DNA of 64,000 nucleotides from assembly GCA_005779395.1 (NCBI GenBank), contig SXJP01000017.1, positions 184,329-248,328 of the forward strand, given 5' to 3'. Position numbers and translations under genes: made by a program. Below are positions 16,217 to 25,400 of this stretch, one piece after another. The notes under the pieces are model-generated. The model was not told the origin of the DNA, did no database searches, and worked only from the letters and a program-made list of their open reading frames with translations. Position 1 is the first letter of the stretch, and each line of letters begins with the position of its first letter. This stretch comes from Actinomycetota bacterium. GTDB taxonomy: Bacteria; Actinomycetota; Acidimicrobiia; IMCC26256; PALSA-610.

Positions 16217-16972
16217 TTATCTCTTCTTCTTGTCAATTGCCTCGACGAGAGCCGACCTCAGCGCGGGAGTCGCTCCCGCGACTAGTTGTCGCCTCGAATT
16301 GGTGTCAGTAGTAATTAGTTCTTCATTGTTCACGTCGAGAACGACTGCGCCAGCTTCTTTGCATATCTGATAACCACCCAGATAGTCCCACGGCGCGTGC
16401 CAGCGACCAGCGTCGATGAAGCCGTCGATGCCGCCAGCGGCAAGATCACACAGAGCTAATGCTGCGCAACCCAGGACTCGAAATTGCTTCCACGGCAGTG
16501 CCCTCGCCGGGAATCCAGAAAGCGCGACAACAGCATCTTCGACCAGAGCGACGCCAGACGAACGTATCGGGTTGTCATCCCGGAAAGCACCGCCACCACG
16601 CACCGCGTGATAGCGCGTCCCGGTGGATTGGTTCACGACCATCGATGCGAGCAGACCGTCCTTGTCGATCGCGCTCAACGAAATCGCCCAATACGAAATG
16701 CCACGAGCGCAGTTTGTCGATCCGTCAACTGGGTCGAGAACAACGGTGACCTCAGCATCTGTCGGACCTGAATAACCGGACTCTTCGCTCACGACCGCGA
16801 ACCCGGCGGCGTGTAGGTCCCGGAGAGCGACAACATCGGCAACGACGTCGAGACCGTACTGGCCCTCACGACCGGTGCGCGCCCGCTTTTGATCGTCACT
16901 CAGCTTGCCTACAGCGGCGCTCACCTTGTCGGCAGTCACGCCGAATACTTCGAGAATCTGGTCTGGCTTCAT
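16217..16972 (-). CDS. Inositol monophosphatase family protein, second copy
   Basis: A 251-residue IMPase-fold protein beside the first, but clearly divergent. Metal motifs: VVSEESGYSGP (Glu-Glu), VLDPVDGSTNCARGI (DPxDGS), HAPWDYLGGYQICKEAG. The third motif has WDYLGG in place of WDxAAG, a change near the active site that argues for a different substrate from the neighbour. The first block TGREGQYGLDVVADVVALRD also departs from the usual K-x-D-x-VT-D. The tail ends in a basic KKKR. ATG at 16972; 11 bp after fdhD. Tandem IMPase paralogues of this type recur in Actinobacteria, where one often serves histidine biosynthesis and the other inositol or lipid metabolism; assignment here is open. Confidence 0.85.
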   Translation of the reverse strand: MKPDQILEVFGVTADKVSAAVGKLSDDQKRARTGREGQYGLDVVADVVALRDLHAAGFAVVSEESGYSGPTDAEVTVVLDPVDGSTNCARGISYWAISLSAIDKDGLLASMVVNQSTGTRYHAVRGGGAFRDDNPIRSSGVALVEDAVVALSGFPARALPWKQFRVLGCAALALCDLAAGGIDGFIDAGRWHAPWDYLGGYQICKEAGAVVLDVNNEELITTDTNSRRQLVAGATPALRSALVEAIDKKKR

Positions 16973-16983
16973 TGACGCCGACG

Positions 16984-17805
16984 CTAGGTCGTGACTCGCT
17001 CTCGGTGCGTGTAGACGTTCGCTCGATCAGCTTTCAGGAAACCAACGAGGCAGATTCCGAACTGATTCGCGGTTTCAATTGCCAAACTTGTTGGCGCTCC
17101 GAACGCAACGATTAACCCGATCCCGGCGACCGCTGCTTTCTGGACGAGTTCAAACCCGATTCGCCCAGAAAGAAAGACCCCGCGATCGTCGAGAGGAAGC
17201 CTGCGTGCGAGGAACTCGCTGCCGATCAGTTTGTCGAGTGCGTTGTGTCTTCCAACGTCTTCGCGAGTTAGAAGTATTTCACCGCAACTATCGAATAGCG
17301 ATGCCGAATGAATTCCGCCTGTTGCGTCGAACAGTTTCTGGTCTGTCGTGACTCTCGACGGCAGACGACTGACGGTTACCCAAGAGAACGTCGTCTTGCT
17401 AGCCACAAGATTACATCTGACTGCGAGATCCGCGAGCGTCTCCTTGCCGCAAACTCCGCAACTCGCCGTCGCGGAATATGGCCTCGATCTGAGAGAATCT
17501 CCGACGAGCGACTGGCGCCTGATCGTTACGACGTTGAATTCTTGGGTTCCATTAGGACCGACGCAGTACTCGACTTGTTCGACCCTTTCGCCTCCGCCCA
17601 ACAGTCCTTCGCTCACGCAGAAACCGACAGCGAGTTCGAAGTCGTTTCCAGGAGTCCTCATCGTCACCGCCACAGGCCGCGGCGCTTCGCCTCGACCATG
17701 CAACCGAATTTCCATTGGTTCCTCTGTCGCGACACGATCCGGTTTCGGACGAAGACCATCGCTGTCAAGAATGTGCATCTGCACGCGCGACGTTGGTTTG
17801 TTCAA
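16984..17805 (-). CDS. fdhD: Formate dehydrogenase accessory sulfurtransferase FdhD
   Basis: FdhD carries sulfur from a cysteine desulfurase to the molybdenum (bis-MGD) cofactor of formate dehydrogenases. The 273-residue protein has the mobile-loop cysteines in SCGVCGK, and further family blocks RTPGNDFELAVGF, TGGIHSASLF, REDVGRHNALDKLIG, LSGRIGFELVQKA and APTSLA. Start ATG 17805 overlaps the mobA stop. With mobA upstream, this is a molybdenum cofactor maturation pair. No formate dehydrogenase structural gene is in the window, so its client is elsewhere. Confidence 0.95.
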   Translation of the reverse strand: MNKPTSRVQMHILDSDGLRPKPDRVATEEPMEIRLHGRGEAPRPVAVTMRTPGNDFELAVGFCVSEGLLGGGERVEQVEYCVGPNGTQEFNVVTIRRQSLVGDSLRSRPYSATASCGVCGKETLADLAVRCNLVASKTTFSWVTVSRLPSRVTTDQKLFDATGGIHSASLFDSCGEILLTREDVGRHNALDKLIGSEFLARRLPLDDRGVFLSGRIGFELVQKAAVAGIGLIVAFGAPTSLAIETANQFGICLVGFLKADRANVYTHRERVTT

Positions 17806-18347
17806 CGTTCTGCCTCTTGTGAGCGAAACGCGGCTAGATCCGATGGCGTGTCAATATCTAGGAAGGCCTCCGGGTCGAAACCCGATCCTCGAGCGCCAAG
17901 CGCATCAAGATCGAGCGACCAAAACGACCGGTCCCCTCGCTCAAAGGACTCGCGGAGTACGGCCATAGCGCGCTCGCCATACATGGCTACGACAAATTGC
18001 GGTTGTTCGTGAATGATCGGCACCAGCGAATCGCCGGCGTGGCGGGCCAAGCGACCGAGCACGTCAACAGTCATGCGGGGATAATCGCACGCGAGCAGAA
18101 CTACTGGAGTTTGCATGTCGGAACCTGCGAGCAATGCCGCGACCGGGCCACCGCCAACCGGAACTTCCCGTATACAACGGGCATCAGTGAAACCGGGCCC
18201 AACTTCGACGACGTCATCGCACACCTCTCGGAGCAATCGCACGCCGCGTTGAGCAATGGTCTCGCCGCCCTGCAACAGGATCGTCGCTTTATCTACACCG
18301 AGTCGAGTCGATCTGCCACCGGTGGCCACGATGCCGCGTGCCATCAT
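17802..18347 (-). CDS. mobA: Molybdenum cofactor guanylyltransferase MobA
   Basis: A 181-residue nucleotidyltransferase that attaches GMP to molybdopterin, producing the guanine dinucleotide cofactor needed by formate dehydrogenase-type enzymes. The N-terminal GTP loop TGGRSTRLGVDKA corresponds to the family LxGGxSxRMGxDK, then VPVGGGPVAALLAG, LACDYPRM (metal-binding Asp) and DIDTPSDLAAF at the C-terminus. The first two codons are both ATG. Its start overlaps the TGA of the preceding gene and its end overlaps fdhD by 4 bp. Length is typical. Confidence 0.9.
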   Translation of the reverse strand: MMARGIVATGGRSTRLGVDKATILLQGGETIAQRGVRLLREVCDDVVEVGPGFTDARCIREVPVGGGPVAALLAGSDMQTPVVLLACDYPRMTVDVLGRLARHAGDSLVPIIHEQPQFVVAMYGERAMAVLRESFERGDRSFWSLDLDALGARGSGFDPEAFLDIDTPSDLAAFRSQEAER

Positions 18348-18748
18348 CCAGTCGTTTCATTTTCGAATTGGATCACTTGCCAGCGCCCGCTGCGCCTAAC
18401 GCAAGACACCTTTTGAAACGAACTCGCGGTCCCGCGATCGATCTCGATCAACACAGTCGCCCCTGCATCGTCCATCGACATTTCGACCACTCGCGGAATG
18501 CTCTCGAGAGATTCGGGAACGTCCAACGCTTCTACGCGCCGGGCGGCCTCGAAATCGCGACGGACCTTCGTTCCGCGGAGTTCTGGCACCGACAAATCAA
18601 AAAGTGTCGAAAAGTCGTGACGCTCAAGTGCGAGCGCGTAGGCGACGGCGACATCAGCCGGCGCCGGCCCGCGTTCATAGCCCACGAACACGAGCATCGC
18701 AATCGCGAAGACCGCTACGAGCAATAAGGCGATTACGAGGGCCACCAC
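18344..18748 (-). CDS. Hypothetical membrane-anchored protein
   Basis: Protein of about 134 residues with one N-terminal hydrophobic helix (VALVIALLLVAVFAIAMLVFV) and an external alpha+beta domain (VAYALALERHDFSTLFDLSVPELRG, FQKVSCVRRSGRWQVIQFE). The pattern of a short helical start and a final antiparallel strand with GRWQVI is like small SnoaL/NTF2- or DUF4878-type lipoprotein domains, but I cannot name the family. Start taken as GTG 18748, which shares one base with the dehydratase stop (TAGTG); frames reaching 18850 would lie inside the dehydratase gene. It is cotranscribed with mobA (ATGA overlap). Confidence 0.6.
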   Translation of the reverse strand: MVALVIALLLVAVFAIAMLVFVGYERGPAPADVAVAYALALERHDFSTLFDLSVPELRGTKVRRDFEAARRVEALDVPESLESIPRVVEMSMDDAGATVLIEIDRGTASSFQKVSCVRRSGRWQVIQFENETTG

Positions 18749-19053
18749 TACCCCCGTGGAATCTGGTCTATTTGCGTCGCCAGACCGAAGTCTCGAATGC
18801 TTAGGCCACCGCAATCGTGGGTAGTCAGCTTGATGTGAACTGTGTGGCACCTGATGTCGATGTCTGGATGGTGATCGGCCGACTCGGCGATCTCAGCGAC
18901 GTGACGAACAAATTCAATTGCATCGGCGAAGTTGGCGAGCGTGAAGCTCTTGACAATTGCTTCGTCCCTTACGGACCAATCAGCGAGGCTCGCGGTCGCG
19001 TCAGCAATCTCAGCATCGCTGAGGCACGTGGGTCGCCGATCAGAATCTGCCAT
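18748..19053 (-). CDS. Pterin-4a-carbinolamine dehydratase
   Basis: A 101-residue PCD/DCoH-family enzyme, dehydrating 4a-hydroxy-tetrahydropterin to recycle the cofactor. The signature is clear: HHPDIDIRCHTVHIKLTTHDCGG interrupted by normal spacing, with the His-His-Pro active-site pair and the second His in LTTHD, then LSIRDFGLATQID. ATG 19053 gives the usual family length. It is the first gene of the minus-strand operon that continues into mobA and fdhD, which fits a common pterin theme, although molybdopterin is chemically a different pathway. It diverges from the DUF971 gene across 46 bp. Confidence 0.9.
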   Translation of the reverse strand: MADSDRRPTCLSDAEIADATASLADWSVRDEAIVKSFTLANFADAIEFVRHVAEIAESADHHPDIDIRCHTVHIKLTTHDCGGLSIRDFGLATQIDQIPRG

Positions 19054-19099
19054 CGACTGCCATTCTTGCCGCCGACGACCGGTGCGCGAGAGTCGGACT

Positions 19100-19435
19100 A
19101 TGGGTTTAGATATTCCCGACGGTGAACCGCCTCTCTCAATTGATCTCGATCGTTCGCAATCTCTGCGCGTCGAGTGGGCAGATGGCAAGGTTTGCACTTT
19201 CACGCTCGAGACCCTGCGAGCCAACTGTCCGTGCGCTGAGTGCCGCTCTGAACGAGAACGCGGCATCGCGCCGTGGCCAAAGAAGAATCTGCTTGTGAGC
19301 CAGGAGCTAAGCGCAGTTGGCGCCGAACTCGTAGGCAACTGGGGTCTACAGATCACCTGGCACGACGGCCACGGCACCGGCATCTATGCCTGGGGAGTAC
19401 TCCGGACTTGGGCCGGTCTCGACGACCCTTCGTAG
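19100..19435 (+). CDS. DUF971 / gamma-butyrobetaine hydroxylase-like N-terminal domain protein
   Basis: A 111-residue single-domain DUF971 protein. Characteristic are LRVEWADGKVCTFTLETLRANCPCAECR and ITWHDGHGTGIYAWGVLR. Members are often linked with iron-sulfur or Mrp-type proteins; here two close cysteines (CPCAEC) may bind metal. The start is ATG 19100; the frame is open further upstream to 18932, but that part lies antisense to the dehydratase. The last 90 bp overlap the convergent MFS gene. Confidence 0.85.
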   Translation: MGLDIPDGEPPLSIDLDRSQSLRVEWADGKVCTFTLETLRANCPCAECRSERERGIAPWPKKNLLVSQELSAVGAELVGNWGLQITWHDGHGTGIYAWGVLRTWAGLDDPS

Positions 19436-20599
19436 CCGAGAGCCGGCACCGAACGCGACTAACCCACCAATTATTGGTAATGCACCGTACAACAACCCGG
19501 ACGAACGAGCGCCGAAGGCAGTGAACGCGAGGCCAGCCGATCCAGTGGCGATGGCCATCGCCCAATTTCGTAGCGTCTCATCGACTGCGAACACGCGGCC
19601 GTGGGTATGCACAGGAGTGGAACGCTGCAGCATCGTTCTAAACGGCGTTGCAAAAAAGGGAGTTGCTGCACCCCAGATACCGATCCCAATGAAAGCAACA
19701 CCGACCCATGGCGTCGCAAGGTACAGCGCGGCACCTAATCCACTCACGATCGACCCGACTCCTAGAACCCACACGTTGCTCACGCGGTCGCCGATTCGAC
19801 CGACGAGAAGCCCGCACAAGACCATCATGATCCCGAATGCGGTCTGCAACAGAGCAAATGTTGCCGGAGTTCTATGTAGGACCTCCCTGACATACAGAGG
19901 CTCGAGAGTGATGCCAGAACCCCACAGCAAGTAACACCCAGTCGCTACTCCAAACAGTCTCATGACTGCTGGTCGTGCGCGCAGGACGCGAATCCCCTCG
20001 ATAGCTTCTTCGATCACAGAGCCACGGTCGCCACGGTGGATCACACTCAGTTTGAGAGGCACGACAACAGCCACACCAATCATGTACGTAAGCGCGTCAA
20101 TTATGAATGCCTCGCTTGCTCCCATCGTCTCAATAGCGACCGCTCCCAATAGTGGCCCAACAGCGATGGACAACTGCATCGAAGTCGACAACAAAGCATT
20201 TGCTCTAACGAGTTGCTCATCAGCAACAATCCGTGGCGCAAGCGCACTGAACGCTGGTTGTGCGAATGACTTGGCGAAGCTCTGAAACGTCCCAGCTAGG
20301 ACTAGCGCCCAGTATGTGTTGCTCGCGGCCATAGCTAGCGCAAATACCGCGGCACCGATGTCTGCAGCTATCAAGACGCGACGCGGGTCGAGGCGATCTG
20401 TGGGAATGCCAGCGAATGGTCCAAGGAGTGCCCCAGGCAACGTCCATGTCAGGCCAAGCAACGCGACTTGCCACGGCTCTGCATCGAACCGTTCTGCTGC
20501 ATAACCCCAGATGGCTACCAGGGCACACCAACTGCCTATCCCGTTGACAGCTTGGCCAATTACTAGAGCCCTAAATCGTTTGTCTCTGAACGGGCTCAT
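19346..20599 (-). CDS. MFS transporter (EntS/MFS_3-like)
   Basis: A 417-residue major facilitator with about 12 hydrophobic helices. Recognisable are FRALVIGQAVNGIGSWC in helix 1, the loop-2/3 motif GIPTDRLDPRRVL, SFAQPAFSALAPRIV, and the second-half loop LLVGRIGDRVSN. This resembles the MFS_3 exporters (enterobactin or drug efflux). The ATG at 20599 follows the upstream GGDEF-EAL gene by 19 bp on the same strand. The hydrophilic C-terminal tail of about 30 residues is encoded opposite the end of the DUF971 gene, an unusually long convergent overlap of 90 bp; the real stop is nevertheless clear in the frame. Substrate unknown. Confidence 0.87.
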   Translation of the reverse strand: MSPFRDKRFRALVIGQAVNGIGSWCALVAIWGYAAERFDAEPWQVALLGLTWTLPGALLGPFAGIPTDRLDPRRVLIAADIGAAVFALAMAASNTYWALVLAGTFQSFAKSFAQPAFSALAPRIVADEQLVRANALLSTSMQLSIAVGPLLGAVAIETMGASEAFIIDALTYMIGVAVVVPLKLSVIHRGDRGSVIEEAIEGIRVLRARPAVMRLFGVATGCYLLWGSGITLEPLYVREVLHRTPATFALLQTAFGIMMVLCGLLVGRIGDRVSNVWVLGVGSIVSGLGAALYLATPWVGVAFIGIGIWGAATPFFATPFRTMLQRSTPVHTHGRVFAVDETLRNWAMAIATGSAGLAFTAFGARSSGLLYGALPIIGGLVAFGAGSRLRRVVETGPSPEYSPGIDAGAVAVVPGDL

Positions 20600-20618
20600 G
20601 CATCGATTGTCGCGCGCG

Positions 20619-22280
20619 TTAGCCAGCCAACCGCCACGCGAGCCTGTCTCCGATCAGTTCGATAATCGCGGAGGCGGGGTTTGGCTTCGCGATCAAGAAG
20701 CCCTGGCCGATGTCGCAACCAAGGAGTTCTAGGTGTCGAAGTTGGTCGACGGTCTCGATGCCTTCGGCTACGACACTCAATCCCAATGCGTGGCCCATTG
20801 CTACTACTGCCTCGATAATCGTCTTGTCTTCTGGATCCACTCCGAGGCCAGCGACAAACGATCGATCGATCTTCAGGCAGTCGACAGGTAATTGTTTCAG
20901 ATAGCCGAGTGAGCTATGCCCGGTGCCGAAATCGTCGACAGCGATGCGAACACCCATCAACTGCAACTCCCTTAGTACCCGCGCCGCATGTTGAGTGTCG
21001 GCCATCAGCGTGCTCTCTGTCACTTCAAGAATCAGGCACGACGAATCAACTCCAGCGCAACTCAGTGAGCGCTCGACCATTTGCACAAGATTGGGGTCCT
21101 CAATCTGACGCGCCGATAGGTTGACTGAGATCTCCAGCGGGTCGCCCGCCGGGACAAGGTCGCCCCATTCCGCGATTTGTCGCACGGCTTCAGCTAGCAA
21201 CCACGCGCCGATCTCGATGATCAGACCGGTCTCTTCGGCAACTGCGACGAACTCAGTTGGCGAGAGCAAACCCCTCGATGGATGTTGCCAACGCACGAGC
21301 GCCTCAAAGCCGATCACATCGCCAGTAGTCAACCGAACATACGGCTGGTAGTGCACCCTCAACTCATCGCGCTGAAGTGCCCGATGAAGTTCCTTCTCGA
21401 CTGCTATCCGCGCGACTACCCGCTCGCGGATGCCCACATCAAATACTTCGATCGACCCACGCCCCTTGGATTTCGCTTGCGACAACGCCGCATGAGCATC
21501 TCGCAGCACACGCGCCGCAGAGTCGCCGGTCGTTTCGATTACGGCGATGCCAACAGTCGCCGAAACGAATACCTCGCCGGTTTCGAGCACCACTGGCTCG
21601 ACGAGCGATTCGAGCATGCGTCTCGCAACGGCCTGCGCACCGTAACTATCACCGACATCTGAACACAACACCGCAAACTCATCGCCTACGAGACGCGCCA
21701 CCGAGTCGCCGAACCGGAGAGACCTTTCGAATCGCTCGCCGATCAGCCGAAGGAACTCTGCGCTCGCTGTCGGCCCTAAACCGTCGCTTATCGCTCGATA
21801 CTGATCGAGATCGCAGATCAACACAGCGCCTGGCGCGCCTAATAGCTCTGAACGTTCGATAGCTGTGTCGATCTGCATGATCAATGATGTGCCGTTCGGA
21901 AGACCCGTTATCGCGTCGTGCGCTGACTCGAACGCGACTCGAGCGGCGAGCGACTCCCGCATCGTTATGTCAGTGCCGACAATCACGCTGAAGTTCGCTA
22001 CCCGTGGGCGATTCTCGAACTCAAACACATACCCGCCGCGTTCGACTCGCAGCCGGTGAATTCGGCCACTTGAAAGCGCTTGCGTCACTTCATCGCAACT
22101 CACGGTGTCAGCGCCACCGATGACGGGACCTAGGAGTTGACCAATCGAGGCGGGCCCAAGCATCAACCGAAATGCAGAATTTGCCGCCACGATCCTGTGG
22201 TGCGGACCAACACTCTCGATCGCCGCGACAGGTTCACTGAACAGCTCCAAAGTCGAAAAATCAAAACGTGGCTCCGCCAT
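20619..22280 (-). CDS. PAS-GGDEF-EAL cyclic-di-GMP enzyme
   Basis: A cytoplasmic 553-residue composite protein: an N-terminal PAS-like domain (residues 10-120, EPVAAIESVGPHHRIVAANSAFRLML), a GGDEF domain (about 130-290) and an EAL domain (about 300-545). The diguanylate-cyclase loop reads LVGDEFAV, Val in place of the first Gly, so cyclase activity is doubtful, although such variants sometimes bind GTP. The EAL domain keeps FEALVRW, NLSARQ, LEVTESTLM, DDFGTGHSSL and EGIE, hence a probable active phosphodiesterase. Start ATG 22280 is chosen; the open frame reaches 22427 but that part has no family similarity. Divergent from the big cyclase across 160 bp. Confidence 0.9.
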   Translation of the reverse strand: MAEPRFDFSTLELFSEPVAAIESVGPHHRIVAANSAFRLMLGPASIGQLLGPVIGGADTVSCDEVTQALSSGRIHRLRVERGGYVFEFENRPRVANFSVIVGTDITMRESLAARVAFESAHDAITGLPNGTSLIMQIDTAIERSELLGAPGAVLICDLDQYRAISDGLGPTASAEFLRLIGERFERSLRFGDSVARLVGDEFAVLCSDVGDSYGAQAVARRMLESLVEPVVLETGEVFVSATVGIAVIETTGDSAARVLRDAHAALSQAKSKGRGSIEVFDVGIRERVVARIAVEKELHRALQRDELRVHYQPYVRLTTGDVIGFEALVRWQHPSRGLLSPTEFVAVAEETGLIIEIGAWLLAEAVRQIAEWGDLVPAGDPLEISVNLSARQIEDPNLVQMVERSLSCAGVDSSCLILEVTESTLMADTQHAARVLRELQLMGVRIAVDDFGTGHSSLGYLKQLPVDCLKIDRSFVAGLGVDPEDKTIIEAVVAMGHALGLSVVAEGIETVDQLRHLELLGCDIGQGFLIAKPNPASAIIELIGDRLAWRLAG

Positions 22281-22440
22281 CGAGCACCGATCTTGTTTCA
22301 GCCTCAGCAACCTCGCCCGCCGCAATATCAGAACCTCATCGGCAACGACGCTGTTCTGATTACCAATTACAATAGAAGCGCGAAAGTTGCCGCTTTGCGC
22401 ATGTTGCCATCTCTCTTGCTCCCACATTTAGGATCAGGCG

Positions 22441-25400
22441 ATGGCCGTATGCCCGACCTGTGGAGCTAATGCGCCAAGTGGCGCGCGATTTTGTCCCGAA
22501 TGTGGGGCCGCCATCATCTTGCGCCCCGACGAAAGGCGGCTAGTCACCGTCTTGATGGCCGACATCGTCGGCTTCACGAGTCTTTCTGAGCGCGCAGACC
22601 CTGAGCACGTCAAGAATCTCGTAGACCAATGTTTTCAGCGCCTAGTGGCTGATGTTGTGTCCTATGGCGGTCACCTCGACAAAATTGTCGGTGATCAACT
22701 CGTCGCGCAATTCGGCGCGCCGGTCGCGCACGAAGATGACGCCGAACGCGCAGTTCGATGCGCTCTAGCGATGCAATCGACGCTGACTGAATTCGCGAAG
22801 GAAAGTGGCAGTCGATTTGATCTTCGTATCGGAGCGAATACCGGCGAAGTGCTCGTCGGAGCGATGCGCGCTGGTGGCGACGCCACGGTTATGGGCGACG
22901 TCGTTAACATTGCGAGTCGGCTCCAGACATCGGCCCAACCAGGACAGGTCATAGTTGGGCCGATCACATACGAAGCTACGCGTGCAAGTTTTATGTACGA
23001 ATCGCTTGGAGCGATCACGGTAAAGAACCGGAGTGAACCAATCGAGGCGTGGATCGCGATAGCGGCAACTTCGCTGCCGGGACGACGCAGGAGGCGAGTC
23101 AAGCGCGCTCCGTTGGTCGGGCGAGATCCCGAATTGGGACTATTCCGCAACACATTTCGGATTGCAATGCGTGGACGCGCTCAGCTGATCGAGATCTATG
23201 GCGAGGCTGGCGTCGGCAAGAGTCGTCTTGCCATGGAGTTTGCTCAAGAAGCGCGCGATACGAACGGCGCATTGGTGCTCGTCGGCCAGTGCGTTCCCTA
23301 CGGAAACTCAAGCGCTTATGGGCCACTAGCAGAGGCAGTACGCGGCGCTTGTTCTCTCGACCGTGACAGTCCAATGCTCGACAGTCGCCACACAGTCACA
23401 GCTACCGTCGCTGCAGCGCTTGATCTAGCGATTGATTGTCAAGAAACCGACCGCGTAGTCGACGGCCTGCTATTCCTGACCGACGGATTCTCTCGACCAG
23501 GCGTCGATATCTCTAGAGCGCGCGATGAATCGCGTCGATCGGTAGGACGCTTCTTCGAGCGCCTTGCATCAACACGTCCCGTAATCCTGGTCATGTCGGA
23601 CGTCCAGTGGGCCGACGCTGACCTGCGCGATGCCCTAGACAAGTTGCTAGCGAGGGTGCGCTCATTGCCGTTCGTACTAATCACGACGGCTCGTCCCGAT
23701 TTCGTTTCCGACTCCGGGTTCACGCCAGGGCAACACAACCAAGTGGTGTTGCACCTCGACGGGCTTTCCGCAGAGTCGTCAGCATCACTCGTGCGTGAGC
23801 TCGTCGGAACTGACGTTGATGCCGACTTCATCGAGCTACTGCAAGAACGAAGCGGAGGTAATCCATTTTTTGTCGAGGAACTAGTCGCCCTAGCGTTTGA
23901 TGCGAACAACGATGGCGAAATCGATGCAACATCAGATGCCCTACGGAGCCTTCCCGCAACATTGCACGGACTGGTCGCAGCCCGTCTCGATGCGCTCAGC
24001 GCGGAAGAACGGAGCATGCTGGAAGATTTCGCAGTAGTCGGGTCAAGTGGTACGACAACAGACGCGCTCGCACTCACCGACAGGCCAGACGGCGACCGTA
24101 TAGCTAGAGCATTGAGCGACCGCGACCTGTTGGAGATGCACGACGGCGAATTCAACTTCCGTTCCGAACTAGTGCGCGATGTCGCCTACGGGACTCTGAC
24201 CCGGGCTGAACGAGCGCGCAGGCACAACACGATCGCGCAACGCCTGAGCGACGGCAACGAATCAAACGAAGAGGCCGCCGCTCTGCACTTGGCTACAGCT
24301 GCGGAACTAGTAGTAGGGCTTGGCACCGTGGCAGAGATTCCCGAAGACGTGCTCGATCGGGCACTCGAGGCCCTTCTTCGAGCAACTCGCAGAGCCCAGT
24401 CCAGCGAGCACACGGCGCGCGCAGGCAAGCTCGCTGAGAGAATCCTTGAACTCGCAGACCCAGCAGACTCAGCTCGGGTCTGGCCATCTCGCTTGGCACG
24501 CGCCCGCATGCTCGACGCCGAACGTAACCTGCCCGACGCGAGAGAAGATGCCTTGTGGGTTCTAGAAGCAGCACGCGAAGCTAGCGACGATGGCACCGTC
24601 GCGGACGCGCTGTTGGTGCTAGGGCAGGTCGAGAGCAACTCAAGAAGGTACGACGAAGCCGAACGGTATTACGGCGAAGCACTCACGACGGCGCGCTCAT
24701 TGCAAGACGAATCGAAGGCAGCCGAGGCACTCCGGGCACTAGGCATGGCGCGGCTATTCCAAGGCTCCGGCGATAGTGCTGAGGCACTTTCTTCAGATGC
24801 ACTCGCCGCATTTAGAAACGCGGGCGACCGACGTGGCGAGGCGTGGGCTCTGCAAAACCTCGCTTGGATCGCCTTTATCCGTGGCGCAACGGCTCGCGCG
24901 GAGAGCCGGCTCGAGCAGTCGGCCGCACTCTTTGAGGAGATCGGAGACTGGGGCGGACTTGGGTGGGCACGCGGACTTCTCGGATTTGTTCGCTATAACC
25001 AGGGCCGGCTCGACGACGCAGAAATCCTCGCCAAACAGGTCGGCGGCGAATTCGATAGCGGCGAACGTTGGGGAATCGAAATGCTGGAAGTTCTGTTGTC
25101 GGCCATAGCGCTATGGCGTGGCCGTAGCGCCGAGTGCGTCGATCGCGGCCGTGGAGCAATTGAGTTCTTCCACAGTGTCGGAGACAACTGGTCGGAAGTG
25201 CAGGCGACCACACCTGTAATTCGTGCCCTCACGAAACTTGGAAGATTCAGCGAGGCAGAGGATTTATTGCGTTCGATGACTCCAGCAGCCTCAGCTCTCG
25301 CCGACCCGTCGATGCGTCGAATCGGAGGCGTTGCTAGTGCTGCGGTTCACCTCGAGCGCGGCGATGGCGAAGGCGCAATCGAAGCACTCTCGAAATATGA

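Noticed and set aside
23439..24155. Open frame of 238 codons on the minus strand inside the cyclase-ATPase gene
   Set aside because: Ser/Arg-rich shadow of the ATPase coding region.
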